Part shown: in pieces, positions 1 through 8,003 of the stretch
Layout of the letters: each line of letters opens with the position of its first letter
How positions within the stretch are numbered: position 1 is the first letter of the stretch
NCBI GenBank assembly: GCA_017411605.1
Contig: JAFQPR010000039.1
Span: 16,498 to 80,497, forward strand
Direction of reading: 5' to 3'
From: Clostridia bacterium
GTDB lineage: Bacteria > Bacillota > Clostridia > Oscillospirales > CAG-272
DNA length: 64,000 nucleotides
Notes under the pieces: generated by a model
What the model was told of the DNA's origin: nothing
What the model saw: only the letters and a program-made list of their open reading frames with translations
Database searches by the model: none
Translations under genes and position numbers: made by a program

Positions 1-1
1 T

Positions 2-439
2 ACGGGGGAAGCGAACGTAAATGTTTACTATCCCGACTACGGTATGCCGTTTACAATGGCTCACGAGCTTGCGCACCAAAGAGGAATAGCGCGAGAGGAC
101 GAAGCAAATTTTATAGCTTTCCTGGCTTGTATTCGTGCAGAAAGCGTATATATAAGATACAGCGCTTATATGAATATGTTTGAGTACGTGGCATCTGCTC
201 TATCAAAAACCGATAAAAATGCATTTAAAGAGATATATGCAGGTGCCGATCCTCGAATTAAGGGGGAAATATCAGCATTCAATAAATTTTACGACGAGCA
301 TAAAAACGAGCTTATGTCAAAAATTTCTGATTTTATGAATGATAACTATTTAAAAGCCAGCGGGACCGAGGGAATTATAAGTTACGGTCTTGTAGTAAAA
401 CTTTGCGTGGCTTATTATTCCGATATTGCTTCAAAGTAA
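2..439 (+). CDS. DUF3810 domain protein, zinc metalloprotease-like (5' end outside window)
   Basis: The frame is already open at base 2, so the N-terminal part lies upstream. The visible 145 codons begin TGEANVNVYYPDYGMP and carry a zincin motif AHELAHQRG (HExxH, near bases 60-86) followed by EDEANF, which probably supplies further metal-binding or structural acid residues. This TGEANVN...PFTxAHELAHQ pattern is typical of the C-terminal part of DUF3810 proteins. These usually have N-terminal membrane helices and an extracytoplasmic metal-binding domain of unknown substrate. murA follows 54 bases later on the same strand, so a cell-envelope role is possible, but that is inference. An internal ATG at 44 is not a credible start because it lies inside the conserved block. 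Confidence 0.8.
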   Translation, partial: TGEANVNVYYPDYGMPFTMAHELAHQRGIAREDEANFIAFLACIRAESVYIRYSAYMNMFEYVASALSKTDKNAFKEIYAGADPRIKGEISAFNKFYDEHKNELMSKISDFMNDNYLKASGTEGIISYGLVVKLCVAYYSDIASK

Positions 440-493
440 CTCATAGACTTATTTCAGAATAAAATGTAGTATCTTAAAGCGGAGCTGCATTTT

Positions 494-1717
494 ATGAGTT
501 ATTTTAAAGTTTTTGGCGGAAAAAGACTTTGCGGAGAAATAGAGCCGAGCGGTTCAAAAAACGCGTCATTGCCTATAATCTTTGCGAGCCTTGCAACCTG
601 CGGAATATCTGAGCTTAAGAACGTTCCCGATATCGGTGACGTAAGAGTTGCGATTAAGATAATTGAGTCGTTTGGCGCTAAAGTCAAAAGAGCGGGGAAT
701 ACACTCTGTATCGATACAAGAAACGTATTTTACACAATGCCGGATAAGGCGCTGACGTCAAGTATCAGAGCATCTTCTTATCTTATCGGCAGCTGTGTTG
801 CTAGATTTGGCGTCTTCCATCTGTCGGAATTCGGCGGATGTAATTTCTGTAACAGGCCAATTGATATGCATTTATTTGCCGCTGCTTCATTGGGAGCAGA
901 AATAAGCTCGTGCGAGATTTCCGCAATCAGGCTTGCCGGTGCAAAAATATACTTTGATAAGCCTTCGGTCGGCGCAACTATAAATGCATTGATAATGGCA
1001 CTTTCCGCATGCGGCGAAAGCGAGATCTTTGGAGCTGCAAAAGAACCGCATGTCAAAGCTCTTGTTGACTATCTTATTTCTGCCGGGGCTGATATAGAAG
1101 AAATACCATTTGGGTATAAGATACGCAAATCGGAACTTCACGGCGGTACACTGGAAGTCCTTCCCGATATGATAGAGGCGGGTACTTATATGCTACTCGC
1201 TCCGATGACGGAAGGGCGTATAACCGTACGAAATGCTGCAAAGCTTGAGCTTGATAGCTTTTTTGAGACTATTACCGACGCCGGCATTGGTATCAGTATT
1301 CACGGTGAAGATGTTACCGTTTATGGTGAACCTCAAAGACCGTTTTTAGTAACAACTGCTCCTCATCCCGGTTATCCAACCGATCTTCAACCGCAAACAG
1401 CTCCGCTTATGTCAAAGTATTTTGGCGGAATTATAAACGAAAACGTATGGCAAAGCAGGTTTTCTTACCTAGACTCTCTCGGAGCATTCGGTGTCAGATA
1501 CAAAACAATGTCGAGCCGTGCCGAGGTATACCATTCAAAGCTTTATCCTGCGGAAACTTTCGCTCCCGATCTTCGCGGCGGCGCTGCCGCAGTGATGTGC
1601 GCCCTGACTGCACGAGGCGAAAGTACAATAAAAAATGCCGAGATAATACTGAGAGGTTACTCTGATTTTGAGAGTAAGCTCAGACGGCTCGGCGCAAATG
1701 TTTTATATAAGGAATAA
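494..1717 (+). CDS. murA: UDP-N-acetylglucosamine 1-carboxyvinyltransferase
   Basis: MurA transfers enolpyruvate from PEP to UDP-GlcNAc, the first committed step of peptidoglycan synthesis, in the cytoplasm. The 407-residue protein has family length. Visible motifs are SGSKNASLP (substrate-binding Lys-Asn near residues 22-23), GGCNFCNRPID with the expected catalytic cysteine at 116 (the fosfomycin target position), TDLQPQ near 300, and DLRGGAA near 360. The start is supported by GGAG upstream of ATG 494. The sequence is somewhat divergent, for example GGCNFCNRP instead of the common GGCAIGARP, so it may be one of two MurA paralogues, which many Firmicutes carry. The next gene begins 4 bases after the stop, so the two are probably co-transcribed. 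Confidence 0.93.
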   Translation: MSYFKVFGGKRLCGEIEPSGSKNASLPIIFASLATCGISELKNVPDIGDVRVAIKIIESFGAKVKRAGNTLCIDTRNVFYTMPDKALTSSIRASSYLIGSCVARFGVFHLSEFGGCNFCNRPIDMHLFAAASLGAEISSCEISAIRLAGAKIYFDKPSVGATINALIMALSACGESEIFGAAKEPHVKALVDYLISAGADIEEIPFGYKIRKSELHGGTLEVLPDMIEAGTYMLLAPMTEGRITVRNAAKLELDSFFETITDAGIGISIHGEDVTVYGEPQRPFLVTTAPHPGYPTDLQPQTAPLMSKYFGGIINENVWQSRFSYLDSLGAFGVRYKTMSSRAEVYHSKLYPAETFAPDLRGGAAAVMCALTARGESTIKNAEIILRGYSDFESKLRRLGANVLYKE

Positions 1718-1721
1718 AAAA

Positions 1722-2561
1722 ATGAAAAGAATAATCACAATTCAGGATATATCATGCGTAGGAAAATGCTCGCTTACCGTTGCATTACCTATAATAAGCG
1801 CTGCGGGCGTTGAGTGTGGAGTAATTCCCACTGCTGTTCTTTCAACGCACACGGCATTTCCCGAGTTTACATTTTGTGACTTGACGGATGAAATAGAACC
1901 TATCGCTGAAAAGTTTTCAAAGCTTAATATAGACTTTGACGCTATTTACACGGGATATCTCGGATCGGCGCGTCAGCTCGCTTTGGTCGAAAAATTCTTT
2001 GACGATTTCAAAAAAGAAAAAACCGTAATAGTGATCGATCCTGTTATGGCAGATAACGGTAAGCTTTACCACGGATTCACCGAGGAGTTTGCAGAATCTA
2101 TGGCAAAGCTTTGCGGAAAGGCTGATCTTATTATTCCCAATCTCACCGAAGCTTCTTTTATGCTCGGTATAGAATACAATCCCGACTATAATGAGGATTA
2201 CGTAAGATACGTTTTGAAAAAACTTACGGGACTCGGATGCAAAAGAGCGGCTCTGACGGGTATCATCCTCAAAGACGGTGAGATAGGTGTGTACTATTAT
2301 GACAGTGTCAGTGATACATATTATTCCTATTTTAACGAGCTTTTACCCGTAAGCTATCACGGAACCGGGGATATCTTTGCCTCTGCTACTCTCGGCGCTC
2401 TTATGAGAGGACTTTCTTATGAGGATTCGCTTTCTTTAGCAACCGATTATACGCTTGAATGTATGAAATATACTATGAGGGATGAGAACCGTCGCTTCTA
2501 CGGTGTCAATTTTGAGGAAGCACTGCCGTTCTATATTTCAAGAATACCTAAGTTGATATAA
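1722..2561 (+). CDS. Pyridoxamine / pyridoxal kinase (PfkB-ThiD fold)
   Basis: Predicted vitamer kinase that makes pyridoxal or pyridoxamine 5'-phosphate in the B6 salvage pathway. The protein has 279 residues, the usual length. It begins MKRIITIQDISCVGKCSL, the typical PdxK/PdxY start with the substrate-binding SCVG loop. It has TGYLGS, IDPVMADNGKLY and a C-terminal YHGTGDIFAS anion hole whose Asp is the expected catalytic base. A longer frame reaches back to 1668 inside murA, but ATG 1722 has an AAGGA box at the right distance and starts exactly where homologues start. It sits 4 bases after murA. No clear terminator follows; the next 370 bases hold the palindrome array. Confidence 0.9.
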   Translation: MKRIITIQDISCVGKCSLTVALPIISAAGVECGVIPTAVLSTHTAFPEFTFCDLTDEIEPIAEKFSKLNIDFDAIYTGYLGSARQLALVEKFFDDFKKEKTVIVIDPVMADNGKLYHGFTEEFAESMAKLCGKADLIIPNLTEASFMLGIEYNPDYNEDYVRYVLKKLTGLGCKRAALTGIILKDGEIGVYYYDSVSDTYYSYFNELLPVSYHGTGDIFASATLGALMRGLSYEDSLSLATDYTLECMKYTMRDENRRFYGVNFEEALPFYISRIPKLI

Positions 2562-2586
2562 GATAAGTACCGCAGGGGGATGGTGC

Positions 2587-2921
2587 GTGTTCTTAAGGAC
2601 AGTTTTTGAGTTCAACAGAATATATATCTACCGATAGAAAAAGGACGAAGAGTTGTAAAATCTCCTCGTCCGCTTTTCTTTGCAATCACTGCATCTGTGT
2701 CCACAGATGCTGATTTATCTGGCGATATATTTGCTGTCGCAAACGCGATATATTTTCGCTTGCGCTCAAATGCGATATAACCTCCCTTACGGTCGGTAGC
2801 GATATGATATAAATACCTCTCACGCCCGAGAGGGCATATCGCATCGAAGATATATCTCACGCGACACGCGTATATCGCAAATCCCGCGAGGGATTTATAT
2901 CGCTGCGTAGTGTACTTAAGG
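2587..2921. repeat. Array of small palindromes with GCGATAT / ATATCGC units, flanked by a 12-bp direct repeat
   Basis: This gene-free stretch is built from short inverted repeats. GCGATAT occurs at 2722, 2745, 2772 and 2799, and its inverse ATATCGC at 2836, 2872 and 2897. Small hairpins lie between them, for example AAATCCC/GGGATTT near 2880-2896. A perfect 9-bp hairpin GCATCTGTG/CACAGATGC lies at 2691-2710, a GGACGA/TCGTCC hairpin at about 2643-2671, and TGCGTAGTG/CACTACGCA at 2905-2932. GTGTTCTTAAGG at 2587-2598 and GTGTACTTAAGG at 2910-2921 bracket the array. One 108-codon minus-strand frame is open across it but looks incidental. Function unknown; it could be a non-autonomous repeat or a structured RNA. 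Confidence 0.75.
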
Positions 2922-2937
2922 GCACTACGCATATGCA

Positions 2938-3351
2938 TCAGTTCCTTTTTCTGTGTGCATGCTTTGCGGGCTTTCTTTTTGCAATTAAAAACACAAATAG
3001 AGTTACAAGGATAAAGCAGAGCGAGCTCATAAGGCTTCCCGCTGTAATTTTACCGCACCATATTAGTGAAACTGTAAGAAATATAATCAGGTTAAAAAGG
3101 GAAGAGAATAACGGCAAGACGGTTTTCTCTCTTCCGAAAATCTTTGTATTAATAAATATTCCGATGGCACCCGCTATAACAAATGAAAGGATAAAAAGAA
3201 GTCCTTCGTGCGCTGTAGGGTCAGGGGTATTGTATGCGATAATTGCGATAACGAACGACATCGTAATAAACGATACTGCAAGTATCAGTACCCCGAAAAT
3301 GACAGAAGCGACAGGTGATCGCAATTTACTTGTTTTGTGTCTTGTTTTCAT
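2938..3351 (-). CDS. TIGR04086 family membrane protein
   Basis: Small integral membrane protein of 137 residues with about four hydrophobic helices (near 13-40, 47-68, 78-98 and 103-124) and a basic C-terminus (KRKPAKHAHRKRN). Its length, topology and position directly after yajC match TIGR04086, a clostridial family of unknown function that typically sits between yajC and the SCIFF peptide gene scfA. No scfA or scfB gene is present here; the palindrome array follows instead. The ATG at 3351 is preceded by a GGAGG box that lies in the 3' arm of a terminator-like hairpin, so expression may depend on read-through from yajC. Confidence 0.75.
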   Translation of the reverse strand: MKTRHKTSKLRSPVASVIFGVLILAVSFITMSFVIAIIAYNTPDPTAHEGLLFILSFVIAGAIGIFINTKIFGREKTVLPLFSSLFNLIIFLTVSLIWCGKITAGSLMSSLCFILVTLFVFLIAKRKPAKHAHRKRN

Positions 3352-3358
3352 AATAAAA

Positions 3359-3398
3359 AGCCTCCGATATGTCTTTTAATAAAGCATATTCGAAGGCT
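3359..3398 (-). terminator. Terminator-like hairpin overlapping the RBS of the TIGR04086 gene
   Basis: On the minus strand AGCCTTCGAATATG (3398-3385) pairs imperfectly with CATATCGGAGGCT (3371-3359) and is followed at once by TTTTTATT, the form of an intrinsic terminator. The GGAGG ribosome binding site and the ATG at 3351 of the next gene are embedded in the 3' arm and U-tract. The same bases can therefore act as terminator of yajC and initiation region of the downstream gene. Confidence 0.7.
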
Positions 3399-3418
3399 CT
3401 TTATTTTATTCAAATTAA

Positions 3419-3838
3419 TTATTTTGCTTCTGTTTCTTCGGAAGCAACCTCTGCTGCAACCTCTTCGGTAGCGGGAGCTTCTGCAACATCTGCATTCTCT
3501 TCTGCCTTTGCTTTCTCTTCAGCGATAACCGCAGCCGCGATATCTGCAGCTTTAACGTCTACGCTTCTGATAGCACCTTTGAGGAAACGAATCTTGGTCT
3601 TATCTCTTGTTGTTTCAAGAACGAAGGTTTCTCCCTTGATTGAAACGACCTTACCGATAATACCGCCGATAGTAGTAACCTCGTCGCCTACGGCGAGAGC
3701 ATCGCGCATTGCGCTATCCTTCTGCTCCTGCTTTTTCTGAGGACGGATCATAAAGAGCCAGAACACCAGAATAACAACAGCGAACATGATAAGCATACCC
3801 CAAGGGCTACCTTCTGTTGCAAGTAAAAAATTGAACAT
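3419..3838 (-). CDS. yajC: Preprotein translocase accessory subunit YajC
   Basis: YajC is a single-span membrane protein that associates with SecDF and the SecYEG channel. The 139-residue protein has a short N-terminus, one helix at about residues 14-31 and then the signature MIRPQKKQ. The cytoplasmic part contains the conserved LAVGDEVTTIGGIIGKVVSI and FVLETT motifs. The last 45 residues are a low-complexity Ala/Glu tail, longer than in many homologues. AAAGG precedes the ATG. No secD or secF lies nearby. The upstream minus-strand gene is the helicase more than 3.8 kb gene end to end, with only about 100 bases between them and no obvious terminator. Confidence 0.93.
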   Translation of the reverse strand: MFNFLLATEGSPWGMLIMFAVVILVFWLFMIRPQKKQEQKDSAMRDALAVGDEVTTIGGIIGKVVSIKGETFVLETTRDKTKIRFLKGAIRSVDVKAADIAAAVIAEEKAKAEENADVAEAPATEEVAAEVASEETEAK

Positions 3839-3937
3839 TGAACTTTACCTTTCAAAAAATTGATAACAATAATTATTATACAACGCAAATATTAAAAATT
3901 CAAGAACAAATGAATTTTTTTGAAATAAATGCGTTAT

Positions 3938-6900
3938 TTAATTCTTTTTGCCTAAAAGCTTTTTGTTTTTTTCTGCCTCGTTAACGATTGCGCGGATAAC
4001 CTTAGCAGGAGAAGCCCACCAATCGCGGCTCCATACTCTGATGATCGACCAACCTCTGGATTCAAGGAACTGAGGCTTGCAAACGTCACGCTCCATACAT
4101 GATTCCGACGATGCGAAAGCATCTCTGTCAAGCTCAACGCCGACAAGATATCTGTCTGCATCGGAATCGTATACTGCAAGAGAAATTCTGCTGTTGCTGT
4201 TACCGAGGTTAACGTCAACCTTATAACCCATCTTTTCAAGTCTGTCCTTGATCTGCGTTTCAACGGATATAAGGTTTGCGTAGGTGGATGCTTGCTGCTC
4301 GGAAGGATCAATCTCGGCAAGAATAGCATTGACCTCTTCATTGTCACCCTTCGAAACAGCTCTTACATACGTAAGATATTTACGGAGAAGCTTGGGGCCG
4401 AGATTCTTTGCAGTATCTACCTTAAGCGCCTCGGGCTCAATACTTGTAACAACAATTATTTTGGATTTTGCTCTCGTTATAGCAACGTTAAGACGGTTTT
4501 CGCCGCCCTCTGCGGAAAGCGAACCGAAGTTTGTATAAATTCTGCCAAGCTCGTTTTCGGCATAACCGATAGAGAAGATTATAATATCGCGCTCATCACC
4601 CTGTACGTTTTCAAGGTTCTTGATGAAGATACTTGTATCCTCTCCGTTTTCTATACGGATTTTTTCCTTAAGAATATGAGAACGGAAATCGTGATCCTTT
4701 GAGCATTCTTTATCTATCATATCAGCAATGCAGGACTGCTGGTCAGCGTTGAAGGTAATGATACCGATGCTTTCGTTGTTCTTTCTTGTACCGAAAATGT
4801 TTTTAAGAATTTCAACAATCTTTTTAGCCTCGGCAACATTCTTTCTGTCTATCCACTTGCCGTTTACCTTGTGTCGCTCGATAGGACGTGATTTGTTATT
4901 CCTTGAAATGTTAGGCGCGATCTGAAGCGTCATACCGTAGAATGCATGGTTAGAGAAGTCGATAAGCTCCTGATTCTTACTACGGTAATGGTAAGTAAGG
5001 TTAGCGCTGTCATATCTTGCAACGGCAAGGTCGAGCAAGCTTTCAACCTCAAGAGCTGCCTGAACAGAGTAATCCTCCTGGTTTTCGGGATCTCCGCCAA
5101 GATATCTCTTCATAAAGGTGGTTGAAGGGCGAAGCTGCTTAGCATCTCCCGCAACGACTATGTTTTTACCTCTGTAGATAGAGGGAATAGTGCTCTCTAT
5201 AAATACCTGCGATGCCTCGTCGAAGATAACGAGATCAAAGAGATTCTTAGTAAGTGGTAGGAGATTTGAAACGTTTTCGGGAGAAAGAAGCCAACAGGGG
5301 AAGAGCGTAAGAATGAACTCTCCGTAAACCTCCATACTCTTTCTTATAGGCCAATATTTCTGCTTTTTCGAGATCTGATAAAGATAGTCCTTATTATTAG
5401 GTGCGCTCTCGTAGAGCATATCGTAATCTCGGCTGGTCTTTCCTTCGCATATCTTGGTGGAAACTTCAAGCTGAGCCTGCTTATAACGAGAAATACGCGA
5501 GGTGATGTTCTGGAAGTCTACGATTTTTGAAAGCTCTTCTTTGCATTCATCCTCGTAACGCGCTGCCTCGTGATAAATACGTATTTCGAGAAGCTTAGAT
5601 ATGATCTCAACGTAGTTCTGATGGTTTTTGCATATACTGTACGCAAAGTCAAGAATTGCGCTCTTATTTTTATCAAGGCTCGCAAGAAGCTTTGATACGT
5701 CGCGAAGATCAATATAATTTGCAAGGGCATCGCATACGAATCTTATATAAGATGTGTTACCTCTGAGAATGTTATCTATTACAGCCAGATATCCGTCGGG
5801 AGTAAGTACTCTGTGCAAGCAGTCGTATTCTTTTGCGTATGTATCAATAGCAGCACGTGTTTCTTTGATTTTGAGCTTGATTTCCTCAGGCTTAGCTTCG
5901 GAGAACTTGCGTGCAAGTCTTACGACAGCATCGAGATTTTTATCGCTGTCAAGCTCATAATAATAAGCCAAAACTTGACGGTAGAAAGGATACTTAGCAG
6001 TATTGAAAAGACCCTTTTTTGATTTTTGTAATTCAACAAGTTCGCCCTTTACCTCGCAAAGCGTGTTGGTATCGATATTGGGAAGCATATAATCGATAAC
6101 CGGATTTTTTTCTTTATCCTGAATAAAGTTGTAGTAAAGATCCTCGAGATTTTTTGCTTTGATATCCATAAGCGCTTCGCTGAGCTGCTTATAGTTAAGT
6201 GACATTATCTCGGGGCACTCAATGAGCTTTGTATAGATTCCGTAGTCTACGGAGTTTTTCTGAAGCATAGTCGATGAGCTGTACATTTCGGAAAGAGAAA
6301 GACCAAATGGACGTTTATCGTTGAGAACGTGATAAATTCTATCAAGCTTTGCGGTTTCCTCATCAATCTTATCCTGAAGCTCATTGTATGATGCCTGAAG
6401 CTTATCAATATCAACTAAGGCGGCAATCATATCCTTCTGGTGCGCGTCAAGACACTTATCATAGAAGGTTTTCTTTTCCTTAGTTTCATCTGTAATGTAC
6501 ATTGCTTTCTCATTAAGAGGACCAAGACGGTTATAAACAACGTCAAGAGCTGCCTTTTTTTGAGAAATAACAAGAACGCGCTTCTTTTTGCTGAGAGCAT
6601 CGCTTATAACGTTAACGATAGTTTGCGATTTACCTGTACCGGGAGGTCCGTAAATAACCATATTACCGCACTCGTCAACACGTCTGACAACCTCCGACTG
6701 CGCGTAGTCGAGCATTTTTACAGTATAACTGTTAGCAGGTGTTTTGCGAGCTTGTTTTTTAGGCTTACTCTTCTTAGGCTTTCCAATACGCAAAAGCTCG
6801 GAAATCGCATCATTTGTCAAATGCTTCTTTTCAAGAGCACTGTAGTCATTAAATATCGAGTTTGAAAGAGAATATCTCGTAAGAACTGCGGCGTAACGAA

Positions 6901-7699
6901 GCGAGAGTGAGGGCTTTCCGTCAGGTTCCTTGAATCTGCCGTAGTTATATATATTCTTTGATTCGTACTCACTTCCGTCAAACTTGATGTGGAAGGATTC
7001 GAGGTATTTTACGATCGAGCTGATCGTGGGATAAGCCGAAAGATCGTCGAACTCTGTATCCATAAGGTCGACGTTGAGCTTTTTAGACTGAGCGTATGCA
7101 AAAATAAGAGCTCTGTTTATCTGAATCTTTTCACTTTCGTTAATAGATATCTCAACCGTGTTTTCGTCGGGTATTTCAATTTTAACGGGGAAGAGAAGAA
7201 GAGGAGCTTTGATAGTAGTCTTTGCAGGCCCTTGGTTTATGGTACCGAAAACGAATGGATAACCGATATAAAGCTCGCAGCGTCCGGTTTCCTTTTCTAT
7301 TTCCTCTACATCTCGCTTGATTTCTTTTATCTTGGTGATCTCGGCTTCAAGTGCTTTGTTGCTCTCTTCTCGTCTGATTCTGTCATTTTTTTGAGAAGCC
7401 TTGATGAGATCATCGCCGGTGAGGGTTGATGTATCAAGCTTTCTTTTGTCAAGTTTACTTTGTATATCTAAATTTTCAAGAACGTCCTTCTTTTCCTTAT
7501 TGCTGATAAGAGTAAGGGGGAATCTTCTTGTTGTCCAAAGAAATTCAATGAATTCGGCAACCTTGTCGCCACGGCCTTCGAGGATACGACCTATATCATA
7601 AGCGCCTTTTCGTCCAACGCTCTTAAGGTATAAGCATTTGTTGTTTCCGCCGATCTCAATCAAACGCTCTTTGTAATAGGTATATATACCCTTTCTCAT
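3938..7699 (-). CDS. Large SF1 (COG1112-type) helicase with DUF4011-like N-terminus and C-terminal restriction-endonuclease-like domain
   Basis: A 1253-residue ATP-binding protein. Around residues 140-175 it has a YIGYPFVFG...APLLLFPVKI block like DUF4011. The Upf1/Dna2-type helicase core follows: Walker A GPPGTGKSQ (Lys357), Walker B FDEASQ (Asp827, Glu828), motif III VAGDAKQLRPS, YHYRSKNQELI, VQGDERDIIIFS and the arginine-finger motif NVAITRAKS. The C-terminal 100 residues contain DSDADRYLVGVELDRDAF and GWSIIRVWSRDWW, resembling the Vsr-like MTES_1575 nuclease fold. A 480-residue helical insertion separates motifs I and II. Such helicase-nuclease proteins are often found in phage-defence islands, but the target here is unknown. 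It has its own promoter and a strong GGAGG site. Confidence 0.8.
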   Translation of the reverse strand: MRKGIYTYYKERLIEIGGNNKCLYLKSVGRKGAYDIGRILEGRGDKVAEFIEFLWTTRRFPLTLISNKEKKDVLENLDIQSKLDKRKLDTSTLTGDDLIKASQKNDRIRREESNKALEAEITKIKEIKRDVEEIEKETGRCELYIGYPFVFGTINQGPAKTTIKAPLLLFPVKIEIPDENTVEISINESEKIQINRALIFAYAQSKKLNVDLMDTEFDDLSAYPTISSIVKYLESFHIKFDGSEYESKNIYNYGRFKEPDGKPSLSLRYAAVLTRYSLSNSIFNDYSALEKKHLTNDAISELLRIGKPKKSKPKKQARKTPANSYTVKMLDYAQSEVVRRVDECGNMVIYGPPGTGKSQTIVNVISDALSKKKRVLVISQKKAALDVVYNRLGPLNEKAMYITDETKEKKTFYDKCLDAHQKDMIAALVDIDKLQASYNELQDKIDEETAKLDRIYHVLNDKRPFGLSLSEMYSSSTMLQKNSVDYGIYTKLIECPEIMSLNYKQLSEALMDIKAKNLEDLYYNFIQDKEKNPVIDYMLPNIDTNTLCEVKGELVELQKSKKGLFNTAKYPFYRQVLAYYYELDSDKNLDAVVRLARKFSEAKPEEIKLKIKETRAAIDTYAKEYDCLHRVLTPDGYLAVIDNILRGNTSYIRFVCDALANYIDLRDVSKLLASLDKNKSAILDFAYSICKNHQNYVEIISKLLEIRIYHEAARYEDECKEELSKIVDFQNITSRISRYKQAQLEVSTKICEGKTSRDYDMLYESAPNNKDYLYQISKKQKYWPIRKSMEVYGEFILTLFPCWLLSPENVSNLLPLTKNLFDLVIFDEASQVFIESTIPSIYRGKNIVVAGDAKQLRPSTTFMKRYLGGDPENQEDYSVQAALEVESLLDLAVARYDSANLTYHYRSKNQELIDFSNHAFYGMTLQIAPNISRNNKSRPIERHKVNGKWIDRKNVAEAKKIVEILKNIFGTRKNNESIGIITFNADQQSCIADMIDKECSKDHDFRSHILKEKIRIENGEDTSIFIKNLENVQGDERDIIIFSIGYAENELGRIYTNFGSLSAEGGENRLNVAITRAKSKIIVVTSIEPEALKVDTAKNLGPKLLRKYLTYVRAVSKGDNEEVNAILAEIDPSEQQASTYANLISVETQIKDRLEKMGYKVDVNLGNSNSRISLAVYDSDADRYLVGVELDRDAFASSESCMERDVCKPQFLESRGWSIIRVWSRDWWASPAKVIRAIVNEAEKNKKLLGKKN

Positions 7700-7751
7700 T
7701 ATTTTCCTCCAAAAAGATTATTTTAAATGTATAAAAAGCATATCACAATAT

Positions 7752-7781
7752 ATTATAGCACAACGGATATCAAAAAGTCAA
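7752..7781 (-). promoter_or_regulatory. Promoter of the helicase gene
   Basis: On the minus strand TTGACT (7781-7776) and TATAAT (7757-7752) are separated by 18 bases and lie about 50 bases upstream of the helicase start. Confidence 0.65.
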
Positions 7782-7932
7782 CGGCAAAAAAACAAAAAAT
7801 GCAATAAAAATCTACACGGTATGCCACTAAATGAATAAAACTGAGTTTAGTTAATGGATATGTCGATAAAGTGTATGAAATGATTGTACAAAAGATACAA
7901 AATCAAGCTTCAATTTTTGCCATATTGACAAG

Positions 7933-7961
7933 TTGATTTTTTATTTTTTTAATGATATAAT
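7933..7961 (+). promoter_or_regulatory. Promoter of the secreted-protein gene
   Basis: TTGATT and TATAAT separated by 17 bases, about 40 bases before the ATG at 8004. A TTGACA at 7925-7930 is too far from the -10 box to be the -35 element. Confidence 0.6.
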
Positions 7962-8003
7962 ATAAATGAATAAAAAAATGCAAATATTTTTTAGGAGATA
8001 ACT

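Larger units (their letters stand above)
7700..8003. other. AT-rich divergent intergenic region
   Basis: These 304 bases separate the helicase and the large secreted protein, which point away from each other. They contain one good promoter in each direction (7752-7781 minus, 7933-7961 plus). I see no open frame, convincing structured RNA or repeat in the middle part. Confidence 0.6.

Noticed and set aside
2722-2903. CRISPR array
   Set aside because: Repeats are only 7 bases, occur in both orientations and at irregular distances of 23 to 36 bases; no cas genes.
2612-2938. A 108-codon minus-strand open frame across the palindrome array
   Set aside because: It follows the repeat structure, has no convincing ribosome binding site and its translation is a by-product of the GCGATAT units.
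7925-7930. TTGACA as -35 box for the secreted-protein gene
   Set aside because: It is 25 bases from the TATAAT box; TTGATT at 7933 gives the correct 17-base spacing.
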